This document shows, piece by piece, positions 1-7,162 of a stretch of DNA of 64,000 nt. Below the pieces are notes generated by a model, which was not told where the DNA came from, did no database searches, and saw only the letters and a program-made list of their open reading frames with translations. Position 1 is the first letter of the stretch. Each line of letters starts with the position of its first letter. Source of the DNA: Argonema galeatum A003/A1 (GTDB taxonomy: Bacteria > Cyanobacteriota > Cyanobacteriia > Cyanobacteriales > Aerosakkonemataceae); the NCBI RefSeq assembly GCF_023333595.1, contig NZ_JAIQZM010000026.1:1-64000 (forward strand), given 5' to 3'. The position numbers and the translations under genes were made by a program.

Positions 1-55
1 GCTTTAGCGCTCTTATCCAAGTTGGTATAAGAGCGCTAAAGCGCAACAACGTACC
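1..55. repeat. Palindromic hairpin repeat, family A (cut by the window edge)
   Basis: Bases 1-16 and 27-42 are perfectly complementary (16 bp), and the right arm continues GCAACAACGTACC to 55. In the other copies (5735, 24603, 26721, 41810) the left arm carries the matching outer half, so here it probably lies before base 1. The family core is GTTGCGCTTYAGCGCT and its complement. Confidence 0.85.
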
Positions 56-143
56 TAATATCAGCCTCGATTATATAACTAGCGACTTGCGTTAATAGAT
101 CATCTTCTGATGGGAAAGTAGTAAAAATGAGGGATTTAACCAT
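36..143 (-). CDS. 35-codon ORF ending inside a palindromic repeat
   Basis: An ATG at 143 lies 8 bases beyond the stop of the glycosyltransferase gene on the same strand. It is preceded by AGGAGG about 11 bases upstream and by AAGGAT directly before it. The product starts MVKSLIFTTFPSEDDLL and has no recognised domain. Its last residues (YVVAL) and stop codon come from the family A palindrome, so this is either a small gene or the 5' remnant of a longer gene cut by the repeat. Nothing in the sequence decides between these. Confidence 0.3.
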   Translation of the reverse strand: MVKSLIFTTFPSEDDLLTQVASYIIEADIRYVVAL

Positions 144-151
144 ATCCTTCC

Positions 152-2044
152 CTACCTCCTAGCCGCTCTTTTGGATACTCGCAGCAGTTTGAAAGCACCA
201 GCTGAGCCTAATTCTTGATATTGATGACGCTTTAAAATTATTAGATCGAGGGCTTTAGGGTTGCTGAGGATTAGGACTGTAGGTGGATTTGGCACAGTAA
301 CAGCTGTTTCCTTAATGTAGGTAAAAGCTTCCTCGAATGTTTTGATATAATTCACGGTTCTCTGGGTATAAAATACCACGCTAGGTCTGATGAAGCCGAT
401 CGCAATCAACTCTTCTCCAGGCTTTTCTACTTGAGTGACAAGGGCCGATAGTTGTCTCAAAGGTAGCTGACGCTGCTCGTCAATTAGCAAGGCGGCGGGT
501 GGCGCGACAAAAATCATAAACGCCATAAATCCTGCCAAGTTGGCACTCCAAAGCCATCGGCTTTGTCGCCACAGCAAAAAGATGCTGGCAATAGCGGCTG
601 TTCCCCAGACGATCCCGCTTAGTATCGGCAAACCTGATTGTTGCAGTATCTGACGCACTTGGGGCATGGCTGGGTCATATCCCATTAATTTGGGACTCAA
701 GAAAGTTCCAGCGGCAAGGATTATCAGGAACAGGATGTTAAAAATCGCACTAATAAATAGTCCAGTATTTTTCCCGCTCCCCTCCCATTCCCCCCTCCAT
801 TCCCCCCTCCCCGTGGGACGGGGAGGGGCAGGGGGTGGGGTTCCCCTCATTTGGTCGCTCCAGAAAAGCGTTACCATAATTGCTCCTGCTGGCATTAAGG
901 GCAGTACGTAGCTGGGAAGTTTGGTAACGGAAATGCTGAAAAAGCCAAAGACACAAATAAACCAAAATAGGGCAAATAAACCCAGATGAGTTGAGCGTGG
1001 GGATTTTTTCCACTTGTCTCTTTGCCAGAAGCGCAAATGACCGATCGCAATTGGCAAATAAATCGACCAAGGCGCAAGGCTAACTAGGACTACTGGAATG
1101 TAAAAATACCAGGGGCCACGGTGACTGCTGACAACGCTGGTGAAACGTTGAAGGTTGTGATAGCCAAAAAATGTGTCGATGTAGGCTTTTCCATTTGCCA
1201 AAGTCACCAAAACAAACCAGGGTATTGCGATCGCACTCGTAATTAAAACACCCTGCACGAGTCGCATTTCCTGCAAAACTTCCCTAAATTTGCCCACATA
1301 CAGCAGGAAAGCACCAATAATCAGCGCTGGCAATACTGCACCCACTGGCCCTTTGGCCAGAATAGCTAAGGCAATGAAGACGTAAAACCCGATATACCAA
1401 CCTTCGGGAAGTGAAAAGAAATAATTATCTCTTTTGACTTTTGCCTTTTGACTTTTGCCTTCTTTTTCTGCATATCCAATAAAAAATGTCAATAGTGCCA
1501 TGCCGATCGTACTTGCCAGCAGCATATCGGACACACCAGTTCGTCCCCAAGCGATCCAGGCAGGATTTAAGGCTATGATGGCAGCACCAATCCAGGCGGA
1601 TATCCACAACTGGCGTTCTCGTTGAATTGGGTGACCGATTTGCTCCTCAACGGCGGTGGCGGGACGGGGAAAACCAAAATATCGCAGTGTATAGAAGCCT
1701 AAAGCTGTCAGGGCGATCGCGAAAAGCGCTGAAGGAAGTCGCGCCGCCCATTCATTAACACCGATAATTTTAAATGCGATCGCCATTAGCCAATAAACCA
1801 AGGGCGGTTTATCAAAACGAGTTTCACCATTCCAATAAGGAGTAATCCAGTCCCCAGTCACCGTCATCTGACGTGCCGCTTCCACAAACATCGGCTCTGT
1901 CTTATCCACCAACCCGATGCTGCCCAAATACCACAAAAAAGCTACGCAGCTAATTACTACCAACCAGATAATTGAGAAGTTCCAGTTTAGATTTGGCTCT
2001 TTCTTAAAATCCTTCCACCAATTTTTCGCTTTGTGATTTTTCAT
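152..2044 (-). CDS. GT39 / ArnT-like membrane glycosyltransferase
   Basis: A 630-residue polytopic membrane protein of the dolichyl/undecaprenyl-phosphate-sugar mannosyltransferase type (glycosyltransferase family 39). Such enzymes move a sugar from a polyprenyl-phosphate carrier to lipid or protein on the outer face of the cytoplasmic membrane. A short cytoplasmic N-terminus is followed by a first membrane segment at about 24-44. The acidic loop DKTEPMF (47-53) and RFDKPPLVYW (76-85) match the family's active-site loop. Many hydrophobic segments follow and a soluble C-terminal part starts near 530. Two stretches look foreign: a basic KSQKAKVKR insert near 197-205 from a heptanucleotide repeat, and a Pro/Gly/Arg/Trp-rich insert at about 401-426 from a G-rich palindrome. 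The acceptor is unknown. Confidence 0.85.
   Translation of the reverse strand: MKNHKAKNWWKDFKKEPNLNWNFSIIWLVVISCVAFLWYLGSIGLVDKTEPMFVEAARQMTVTGDWITPYWNGETRFDKPPLVYWLMAIAFKIIGVNEWAARLPSALFAIALTALGFYTLRYFGFPRPATAVEEQIGHPIQRERQLWISAWIGAAIIALNPAWIAWGRTGVSDMLLASTIGMALLTFFIGYAEKEGKSQKAKVKRDNYFFSLPEGWYIGFYVFIALAILAKGPVGAVLPALIIGAFLLYVGKFREVLQEMRLVQGVLITSAIAIPWFVLVTLANGKAYIDTFFGYHNLQRFTSVVSSHRGPWYFYIPVVLVSLAPWSIYLPIAIGHLRFWQRDKWKKSPRSTHLGLFALFWFICVFGFFSISVTKLPSYVLPLMPAGAIMVTLFWSDQMRGTPPPAPPRPTGRGEWRGEWEGSGKNTGLFISAIFNILFLIILAAGTFLSPKLMGYDPAMPQVRQILQQSGLPILSGIVWGTAAIASIFLLWRQSRWLWSANLAGFMAFMIFVAPPAALLIDEQRQLPLRQLSALVTQVEKPGEELIAIGFIRPSVVFYTQRTVNYIKTFEEAFTYIKETAVTVPNPPTVLILSNPKALDLIILKRHQYQELGSAGAFKLLRVSKRAARR
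767..844. repeat. G-rich palindrome (family C) inside the GT39 gene
   Basis: Runs of CCCCTCC and a CCCCTCCCCGT..ACGGGGAGGGG stem are followed by a GGGGTGGGG tail. The same core occurs intergenically at 3012-3054 and 57416-57460. Here it is read in frame as 26 or so low-complexity residues (PPPAPPRPTGRG and following), directly after a membrane segment, in a loop where an insertion may be tolerated. Confidence 0.8.
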
Positions 2045-2082
2045 CTTGTCTCGCTCGTTATTATCCTAACCATTAACCGCCT

Positions 2083-2751
2083 TTAAGACTTTTTCTCTTT
2101 CTTACTTGAGAAGTTTATTATTGCCAAACATATTGTCAGCCAAATGTAGCCAAAAGCATAACCTCCAATGATATCAGAAGGCCAGTGTACTCTTAGGTAC
2201 ATACTGCTCAAGCCCATTAAGATCAGAAACAAAGTTGTAACACCATAAATGTAAATACTGAGCTTAGGATATCTAGCTGCCAGAAGAGAAGCTAAATAAA
2301 AGTACAGCACCAGATTGCCTGTAGCGTGACCGCTGGGGAAGCCATAACCTCCCGCAGTTTTGTCTATACGCTCCGGGGGACGACGGCGAGCAAAAAATGG
2401 TTTTAGTATTTCATCAACAAGTAGTAAAACGCTCAACGAAGCAAATGCTAAAGTCATCGCTTCTCGCCAATAGCGTTTCCAGCAAAGTATGCCTATACTT
2501 GTCACCACTACAACGGCAGCAATCTGTGTATCTCCTATTAAATAAAAAACTGATAAAATATAGCCAATTATAGGATTAATAACTTCATGCAGCCATTGCA
2601 AAAAATTAACCTCAAATTCAAAAACCTTTTTTTGTCGGGCTTCTTGAATAAGAAAAATTAAAGGAAATAGTATAAATAAAGAAATATAGAATCTTACCTT
2701 ACCCGTTGCAGCAACCAGAGAATAGAACCAACTATAAAGCTTAGATTTCAT
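2083..2751 (-). CDS. PAP2-family membrane phosphatase
   Basis: A 222-residue membrane protein of the type 2 phosphatidic acid phosphatase family, which hydrolyses lipid phosphates or polyprenyl pyrophosphates at the membrane. The three-part signature is complete: KPFFARRRPP, then PSGHA with its catalytic His, then RVHWPSD with the nucleophile-relay His. Five or six hydrophobic segments surround it. I start at the ATG at 2751 (MKSKLYSW). The frame is open for 26 more codons upstream, but those residues lie in the repeat tract and resemble no family member. It may act with the neighbouring glycosyltransferase on polyprenyl carriers, but the only evidence for that is the shared strand and the 38-base gap. 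Confidence 0.85.
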   Translation of the reverse strand: MKSKLYSWFYSLVAATGKVRFYISLFILFPLIFLIQEARQKKVFEFEVNFLQWLHEVINPIIGYILSVFYLIGDTQIAAVVVVTSIGILCWKRYWREAMTLAFASLSVLLLVDEILKPFFARRRPPERIDKTAGGYGFPSGHATGNLVLYFYLASLLAARYPKLSIYIYGVTTLFLILMGLSSMYLRVHWPSDIIGGYAFGYIWLTICLAIINFSSKKEKKS

Positions 2752-2819
2752 TTGCGATTTGGGGGGGATAGGGTAGATACAGGTGGATATCACCAAAAGG
2801 GGAGTAGTGGGAAACCTCA

Positions 2820-3054
2820 CCCCCCCCAACCCCCCTCTCCGATCTCGGAGAGGGGGGAGAAAGACTTACCACTCTTCGTTGACGGGGAAAGGGGAGAAAG
2901 ACTTACCACTCTTCGTTGACGGGGAAAGGGGAGAAAAACTTACCACTCTTCGTTGACAAAGAGGAGGGAGAAAGACTTACCACTCTTCGTTGACGGGGAA
3001 AGGGGCGTCTTTCTCCCCTCCCCGTTGACGGGGAGGGGTTGGGGGTGGGGTTCG
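2820..3054. repeat. 37-bp tandem array flanked by G-rich palindromes
   Basis: Four units starting at 2859, 2896, 2933 and 2970 repeat with an exact 37-base period (core GAAAGACTTACCACTCTTCG followed by TTGAC). The left flank is a CCCCCCTCTCCGA/TCGGAGAGGGGGG hairpin (about 2830-2857). The right flank is a family C palindrome, CTCCCCGTTGACGGGGAG, with a GGGGTGGGG tail (3015-3051). There are no spacers between units, so this is not CRISPR. No gene is supported here. Confidence 0.85.
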
Positions 3055-3318
3055 ATCGGGCTTTAAACTGGTAGCCGACCAAAACGACAAGTTAGCAAAA
3101 AATCAGCCAAATTGGAAGGGCTGCCCCACGGCTCAGTCTTAGGGTTGCAAAATCAGCTGCCATTCGGAAGTGTTTCGATCGCAAACTGGCGTTGGCGTTG
3201 AGTCCACAACATATAACAATTTTTAGACTGAAAAGCCGATAATTTTGGTATAATATATGTTCGTTTGCATTAAAACAAGCTTGAGGAGACACCAAGCCAC
3301 ATTCCGTCATACCAAGCA

Positions 3319-3654
3319 ATGCAAAATACCCGTCTCAACAATCTAGTAGATTCGATCGCCAATCAAGTTGGCGGCTGGTTTCGCAATCCTTGGCGGCGAC
3401 TATCGCTAGTGACGATCGCTTTGCTGTTCGGCGTTTTTCTGGGAACGGCAATTCCGACTACAGCAGGACAAGCTGCTGACTGGGATATCGTTGGGGCTGC
3501 ACTGTTGGTGGCATTTACGGAGCTGTCCAGTCGGATTTTTTACCGTACCAACCGACAGATAGCTTCGCGATCGCTCTTAATAGAGATGTTAAACGCTCTT
3601 AAAATTGGTCTGACTTACAGCCTGTTTATCGAAGCATTCAAGCTAGGATCGTGA
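3319..3654 (+). CDS. ycf20: Ycf20-like protein (DUF565)
   Basis: A 111-residue protein of the Ycf20/DUF565 family, conserved in cyanobacteria and plastids. The Chlamydomonas and Arabidopsis homologues are linked to non-photochemical quenching, but the molecular role is unclear. Visible are an N-terminal amphipathic part with GGWFRNPWRR, a hydrophobic segment (about 28-48, LLFGVFLGTA), a second at about 58-72, and the conserved C-terminal part FYRTNRQIASR...LLIEMLNALKIGLTYSLFIEAFKLGS. The length fits the family. The glycerate kinase gene starts 4 bases after the stop, so the two are probably cotranscribed. Confidence 0.85.
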   Translation: MQNTRLNNLVDSIANQVGGWFRNPWRRLSLVTIALLFGVFLGTAIPTTAGQAADWDIVGAALLVAFTELSSRIFYRTNRQIASRSLLIEMLNALKIGLTYSLFIEAFKLGS

Positions 3655-3658
3655 TGCC

Positions 3659-4786
3659 ATGCTGCCAGAGAGTCGATCGCTAAGTCAGGTACTCAAACAG
3701 TTGTTATTAGGAGACTCACTACCAAACTCTACCAAGCAACAACTGGAAATTTGGGCTTCTGCCGATCAATTGCGAGCAAAAGGGTTTGGGATTACACCAG
3801 AAAATGTGGGGAAAGTTATCCAAGCGCGATCGCATCTTCTCCAATCCGTCTACTCAGAAGTTATCCAATTCTGCCATAATACTGGTTTCCACAGCGAAAC
3901 TGTTATCCTGGAAAATCTCTGGAACCTTTGGCTTCCCTTGGCGATGCAGCTAGCAGAATACCGACAGCAGCAGGGACACCCCCTCATTCAAGGGATTTTG
4001 GGAGGACAGGGAACCGGCAAAACTACACTAGCCGCAATTCTCAAGATAATTCTGAATCATCTTGGCTACCGCACGCTCAGCCTTTCCCTCGATGACCTTT
4101 ACAAAACTTATGCCGATCGCCAACTTCTCAAAGAAAAAGATCCCCGCTTAATATGGCGTGGCCCACCAGGAACCCACGATGTCCAGTTGGGTATTGCGGT
4201 TTTGGATAAATTGCGTCAGTCAAACGATTTGGGATTAGAAGAAATTGAAAATCTAAAATCCAAAATCCAAAATCCAAAATCGATTCAAGTTCCCCGCTTT
4301 GATAAATCTGCTTGGGGTGGAGAAGGCGATCGCACCCGATCGGAAGTAGTGGAGAATATAGATATTGTGCTATTTGAAGGTTGGTTTGTAGGCGTTCGAC
4401 CGATCGATCCAGCTGCTTTCGACACTGCACCTGCGCCTATCCTCACAGAAGCCGATCGTACTTTTGCCCGCGATATGAATGCTAAGTTACAAGATTATGT
4501 ACCTTTGTGGGAACGATTGGATCGGTTGATGGTGCTGTATCCTGCTGATTATCGCCTCTCCCAGCAGTGGCGGCGTCAGGCGGAACAAAAAGCTCGAGCA
4601 GCTGGCAAATCTGGAATGGCAGATGAAACGGTGGATCGATTTGTTGAGTATTTTTGGCGAAGTCTCCACCCGGATCTGTTCGTAAAGCCTTTGGCAAGAA
4701 ACCCAAACTGGGTAGATTTAGTCATCGAAATCAATGGGGATCATTCTCCAGGTGCTGTCTACCGACCAGGCGATCGTTTAACTTAA
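3659..4786 (+). CDS. glyK: Plant-type D-glycerate 3-kinase
   Basis: Phosphorylates D-glycerate to 3-phosphoglycerate, the last step of photorespiratory glycolate salvage, in the cytosol. This is the GLYK type shared by plants and cyanobacteria. The P-loop GGQGTGKTT is at about 115-123, SLDDLY at about 142-147, WRGPPGTHD near 164, and VLFEGWFVGVRP lies in the nucleotide/substrate core. The C-terminal part has HPDLFVKPL. Residues about 198-209 (LKSKIQNPK) are encoded by a heptamer repeat (AAAATCC units, 4250-4283) and look like a repeat-derived loop between the conserved GIAVLDKLR and VPRFDKSAWGGEGDR blocks. Length (375) is slightly above the usual value because of this insert. Confidence 0.9.
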   Translation: MLPESRSLSQVLKQLLLGDSLPNSTKQQLEIWASADQLRAKGFGITPENVGKVIQARSHLLQSVYSEVIQFCHNTGFHSETVILENLWNLWLPLAMQLAEYRQQQGHPLIQGILGGQGTGKTTLAAILKIILNHLGYRTLSLSLDDLYKTYADRQLLKEKDPRLIWRGPPGTHDVQLGIAVLDKLRQSNDLGLEEIENLKSKIQNPKSIQVPRFDKSAWGGEGDRTRSEVVENIDIVLFEGWFVGVRPIDPAAFDTAPAPILTEADRTFARDMNAKLQDYVPLWERLDRLMVLYPADYRLSQQWRRQAEQKARAAGKSGMADETVDRFVEYFWRSLHPDLFVKPLARNPNWVDLVIEINGDHSPGAVYRPGDRLT

Positions 4787-4813
4787 TAATTATCCCTTCC
4801 CACCACAAGATTA

Positions 4814-4909
4814 TGTAGGGGCGTTCGCTCAGCGTGCCGTAGGCATTAGCATTCCGGCGATAATCTGTCGCCTTAAACCAAGGACTATTTACGGAATGCT
4901 TCGCCCTCC
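4814..4909. repeat. GTAGGGGC inverted-repeat element, family B (degenerate copy)
   Basis: Starts TGTAGGGGCG and ends GGAATGCTTCGCCCT, with an inner AAACCAAGGACTATTTACGG segment like that in the copy at 36592. The ends are only partly complementary. It fills much of the 4787-5003 gap after the glycerate kinase gene, in which no gene is seen. Confidence 0.6.
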
Positions 4910-5003
4910 CCAGCGAAGAGCATAGATATTCTTCTAGCGGAAAGGGAGTAATTAAGTTTATTGGTTTAGTTTAACGACAAAATTTGCTAAAGCTTTGGCA
5001 CCA

Positions 5004-5549
5004 ATGTCTAAAAACTGTACCCAAAGGTTACTAACCCAACTGACAAAACAAACTCCATCTCGATCCCGAAAATCGAAACGCTTTCAGCAGCGTTGGCGGC
5101 GCAGCCTGCATTACTTTTACTTACGCTTCATCCGCTTGCGAGGCACTCCGGAATCTCTTGCCAGAGGTGTAGCGGCTGGAGTTTTCGCCGGTTTATTTCC
5201 CCTAATTGCTACACAAATGGCCGTTGCCATCCTCATAGCGGCTTTGATACGAGGGAATAAAATGGTCGCGGCAACAGCGACTTGGATTAGTAATCCATTG
5301 ACAGGAGTACCAATTTATGCGTTTAATTTTCAAGTCGGTCAATGGCTGTTAGGCTCTAAGGCGCAGTCTTTTTCTGCTCAAAGTTTTAACTCCTGGCAGG
5401 ATATCATGCAATTGGGAACTGAGTTTGTCACAGATCTGCTTGTCGGCTGCTTGGTTGTGGCGTCCGTCTGTGCTGTTGGCAGCTATTTTTTGGCTTTGTG
5501 GGTAGTCCGGCGGGTGCGAGATAAAAGGCGATCGCGCCACTTAAATTAA
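5004..5549 (+). CDS. DUF2062 membrane protein
   Basis: A small membrane protein of the DUF2062 family (function unknown; sometimes fused to glycosyltransferases). A basic N-terminal tail rich in Arg/Lys (to about 45) is followed by the signature GTPESLARGVAAGVFAGLFP, a first membrane hairpin, then the TWISNPLTGVPIYAFNFQVGQWLLG block, and a final membrane helix before a basic tail. I choose ATG 5004 (181 residues). A TTG three codons upstream is possible. Stands alone between two repeat-rich gaps. Confidence 0.8.
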   Translation: MSKNCTQRLLTQLTKQTPSRSRKSKRFQQRWRRSLHYFYLRFIRLRGTPESLARGVAAGVFAGLFPLIATQMAVAILIAALIRGNKMVAATATWISNPLTGVPIYAFNFQVGQWLLGSKAQSFSAQSFNSWQDIMQLGTEFVTDLLVGCLVVASVCAVGSYFLALWVVRRVRDKRRSRHLN

Positions 5550-5557
5550 CTTGTTTA

Positions 5558-5728
5558 ATTGAGTCTATTATTTCCAAAGCTAGAGAAGCCTTAAAACAAA
5601 AATCGGAAGTATTTCAAGTCAAAATCAACCTTCGCCAGGGTGGAAACCCAGTAATTGATGTCACATTTAACAATAGACAAACCTTTGTAATGTTGTTAGA
5701 TACCAGAGCTTCCCATACAAATAGTTAA
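5558..5728 (+). pseudogene. Remnant of a retropepsin-like aspartic protease
   Basis: A readable stretch without a start codon gives REALKQKSEVFQVKINLRQG, then GNPVIDVTFNNRQTFVMLLD, then TRASHTNS and a stop. Cyanobacterial retropepsin-like proteases have FNGxQTFEMIVDTGASGT at this point, so the catalytic DTGASGT motif is aligned but mutated to DTRASHT and the rest of the domain is missing. The family A palindrome begins 7 bases after the stop, which suggests that repeat insertion or a linked deletion removed the remainder. Family recognition is from memory of the motif. Confidence 0.6.
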
Positions 5729-5734
5729 ATATTT

Positions 5735-5791
5735 GGTATGTTGTTGCGCTTCAGCGCTCTTTAAGATAGCGCTGAAGCGCAACAACATACC
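5735..5791. repeat. Palindromic hairpin repeat, family A
   Basis: Arms 5735-5758 and 5768-5791 pair perfectly over 24 bp around a 9-base loop. The outer stem reads GGTATGTTGTTGCG and its complement; compare GGTACGTAGTTGCG at 24603, where both sides differ together. Confidence 0.9.
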
Positions 5792-5953
5792 TAAAAAATT
5801 TTATAGACGAACTTCTTTACCCAATTTATCGTTTGCCTAACTAACTTGCTCAATTAAAATCCAAGGTGTTTTAATTAAAATAACCCCCCTATTTGTTTGA
5901 TTTTATAATTTTTAAGGAACAAACATACTCAATTATTTTTTCAGCTAGGAAGT

Positions 5954-6056
5954 TATAGCGCTACGCGCTGGCGTATTTACAAATACTGAATTGAACCTCT
6001 GGATAGCTCAGCGTACTCTATTCTAATCTGTAACTAGACCAGCGCGTAGCGCTATA
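5954..6056. repeat. 18-bp inverted repeat flanking the end of the next gene
   Basis: TATAGCGCTACGCGCTGG at 5954-5971 is exactly complementary to 6039-6056, with 67 bases between. The right arm is translated as the last residues (TIALRAG) of the hypothetical protein at 6023-6940. Nothing else is recognised in 5797-6022. Confidence 0.75.
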
Positions 6057-6940
6057 GTATCTTGATTATTTATATCAATATTAGAGTCGGAAAAAATTTC
6101 TAATATATCGAATATAGCTATACCTATATAAAATATACCATGTCTAATACTTAAAGAAAAAAAGTGCTTAGTGTCATCTCGTACTTGAATTTCATAACTC
6201 ATTTCAGATATAGACCAGAGAGAAGCATGAGTATGATTTGAAAAATATGTATCTAAGCCATCAAAACGTTTAGCACCGAGTTCCACATTAATTTGAGAAG
6301 AAGCTTCCAAATCAGTAAAAACTTCGTTTGATGGCAAATCACCCGCAACTTTAAAAAGCATTTTTTTGTTTATTTCTTTGGCATTTAAACAGTGCCCTTT
6401 TTTATTTTTCAAGAATCTGTAAAATTCATCATTGTTTTTACCTATAAAATTATAGATATTATCTGGTGGCAACTCAGATATTTTGGAGTAGTAATTATTA
6501 GTCTTTACTTTTTCCCTTAAACGATTTTTTTCTTGTTTATAAGTTTCAATATCAATAGGATTGGCATCCATTTTTTTTGCGAACTCTTCTTCTTCTGCAT
6601 TTTGATGTAACAGCATTAATAAAGCTCTAAGCTCCGCCTCTTCTTCAGTAATATTATCTACACTTAAGTAATAGAACATTTGATAAGTCTCAGTTAAATT
6701 CATTATTAAACTTGCTATTGAAGATAAATCCCCATTATGAGAGTTGTCATTTAGCAAATTGGACTCGGATGCGGGCAATAGCGTCAAAATACTTTTTGCT
6801 TGAGTTATTAGATGAATAAATAAACTACTTGCCCACTTATATCTGTAATCCAATTGTGTAATATTAGGCAAAGATAAGTAAAGCCTTTCAGATATGGAAA
6901 TAACCTTTTTGTAAGTTTCTAATTGTTCTAGATAGTTCAT
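6023..6940 (-). CDS. Hypothetical helical protein, 305 residues
   Basis: Not recognised with confidence. It is soluble, largely helical and acidic, AT-rich compared with its neighbours, and has a charged central part (about 125-160). The C-terminal half has SNHTHASLWSIS, a pattern like the SxxxHxS element of DUF5677-type proteins (often found near defence genes), but I cannot prove membership. The last ten or so residues and the stop lie in or just past a dispersed repeat, so the native C-terminus may have been replaced. It stands alone between repeat-rich gaps, and the low GC suggests horizontal acquisition. Confidence 0.6.
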   Translation of the reverse strand: MNYLEQLETYKKVISISERLYLSLPNITQLDYRYKWASSLFIHLITQAKSILTLLPASESNLLNDNSHNGDLSSIASLIMNLTETYQMFYYLSVDNITEEEAELRALLMLLHQNAEEEEFAKKMDANPIDIETYKQEKNRLREKVKTNNYYSKISELPPDNIYNFIGKNNDEFYRFLKNKKGHCLNAKEINKKMLFKVAGDLPSNEVFTDLEASSQINVELGAKRFDGLDTYFSNHTHASLWSISEMSYEIQVRDDTKHFFSLSIRHGIFYIGIAIFDILEIFSDSNIDINNQDTIALRAGLVTD

Positions 6941-7162
6941 TGTTTAATCCCATGATTGAAGTAGAATAAAACAGATAGCTTTAAGAACGGCCACCTCATT
7001 ATAATTATATCTAAAAAGATGGTAGGCTGTCTCACTTTTTAGTAAGAACAGCTTTTACTAACATCCAATATCCTTGCTTACAGCCACGCTGCCAAGCCGC
7101 GATATAGCAACCGCTCTATAGATCGCCAAGGTGGGTATAGCCCACTTTACGAAAGCGAATCG

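Noticed and set aside
2859..3006. The 37-base period suggested a CRISPR array.
   Set aside because: Units follow each other without spacers and have no relation to the true CRISPR repeat at 32865.
3092..3319. A 75-codon minus-strand frame before ycf20.
   Set aside because: Overlaps the promoter and start of ycf20 and codes for an improbable, Cys/Ala-rich peptide without similarity.
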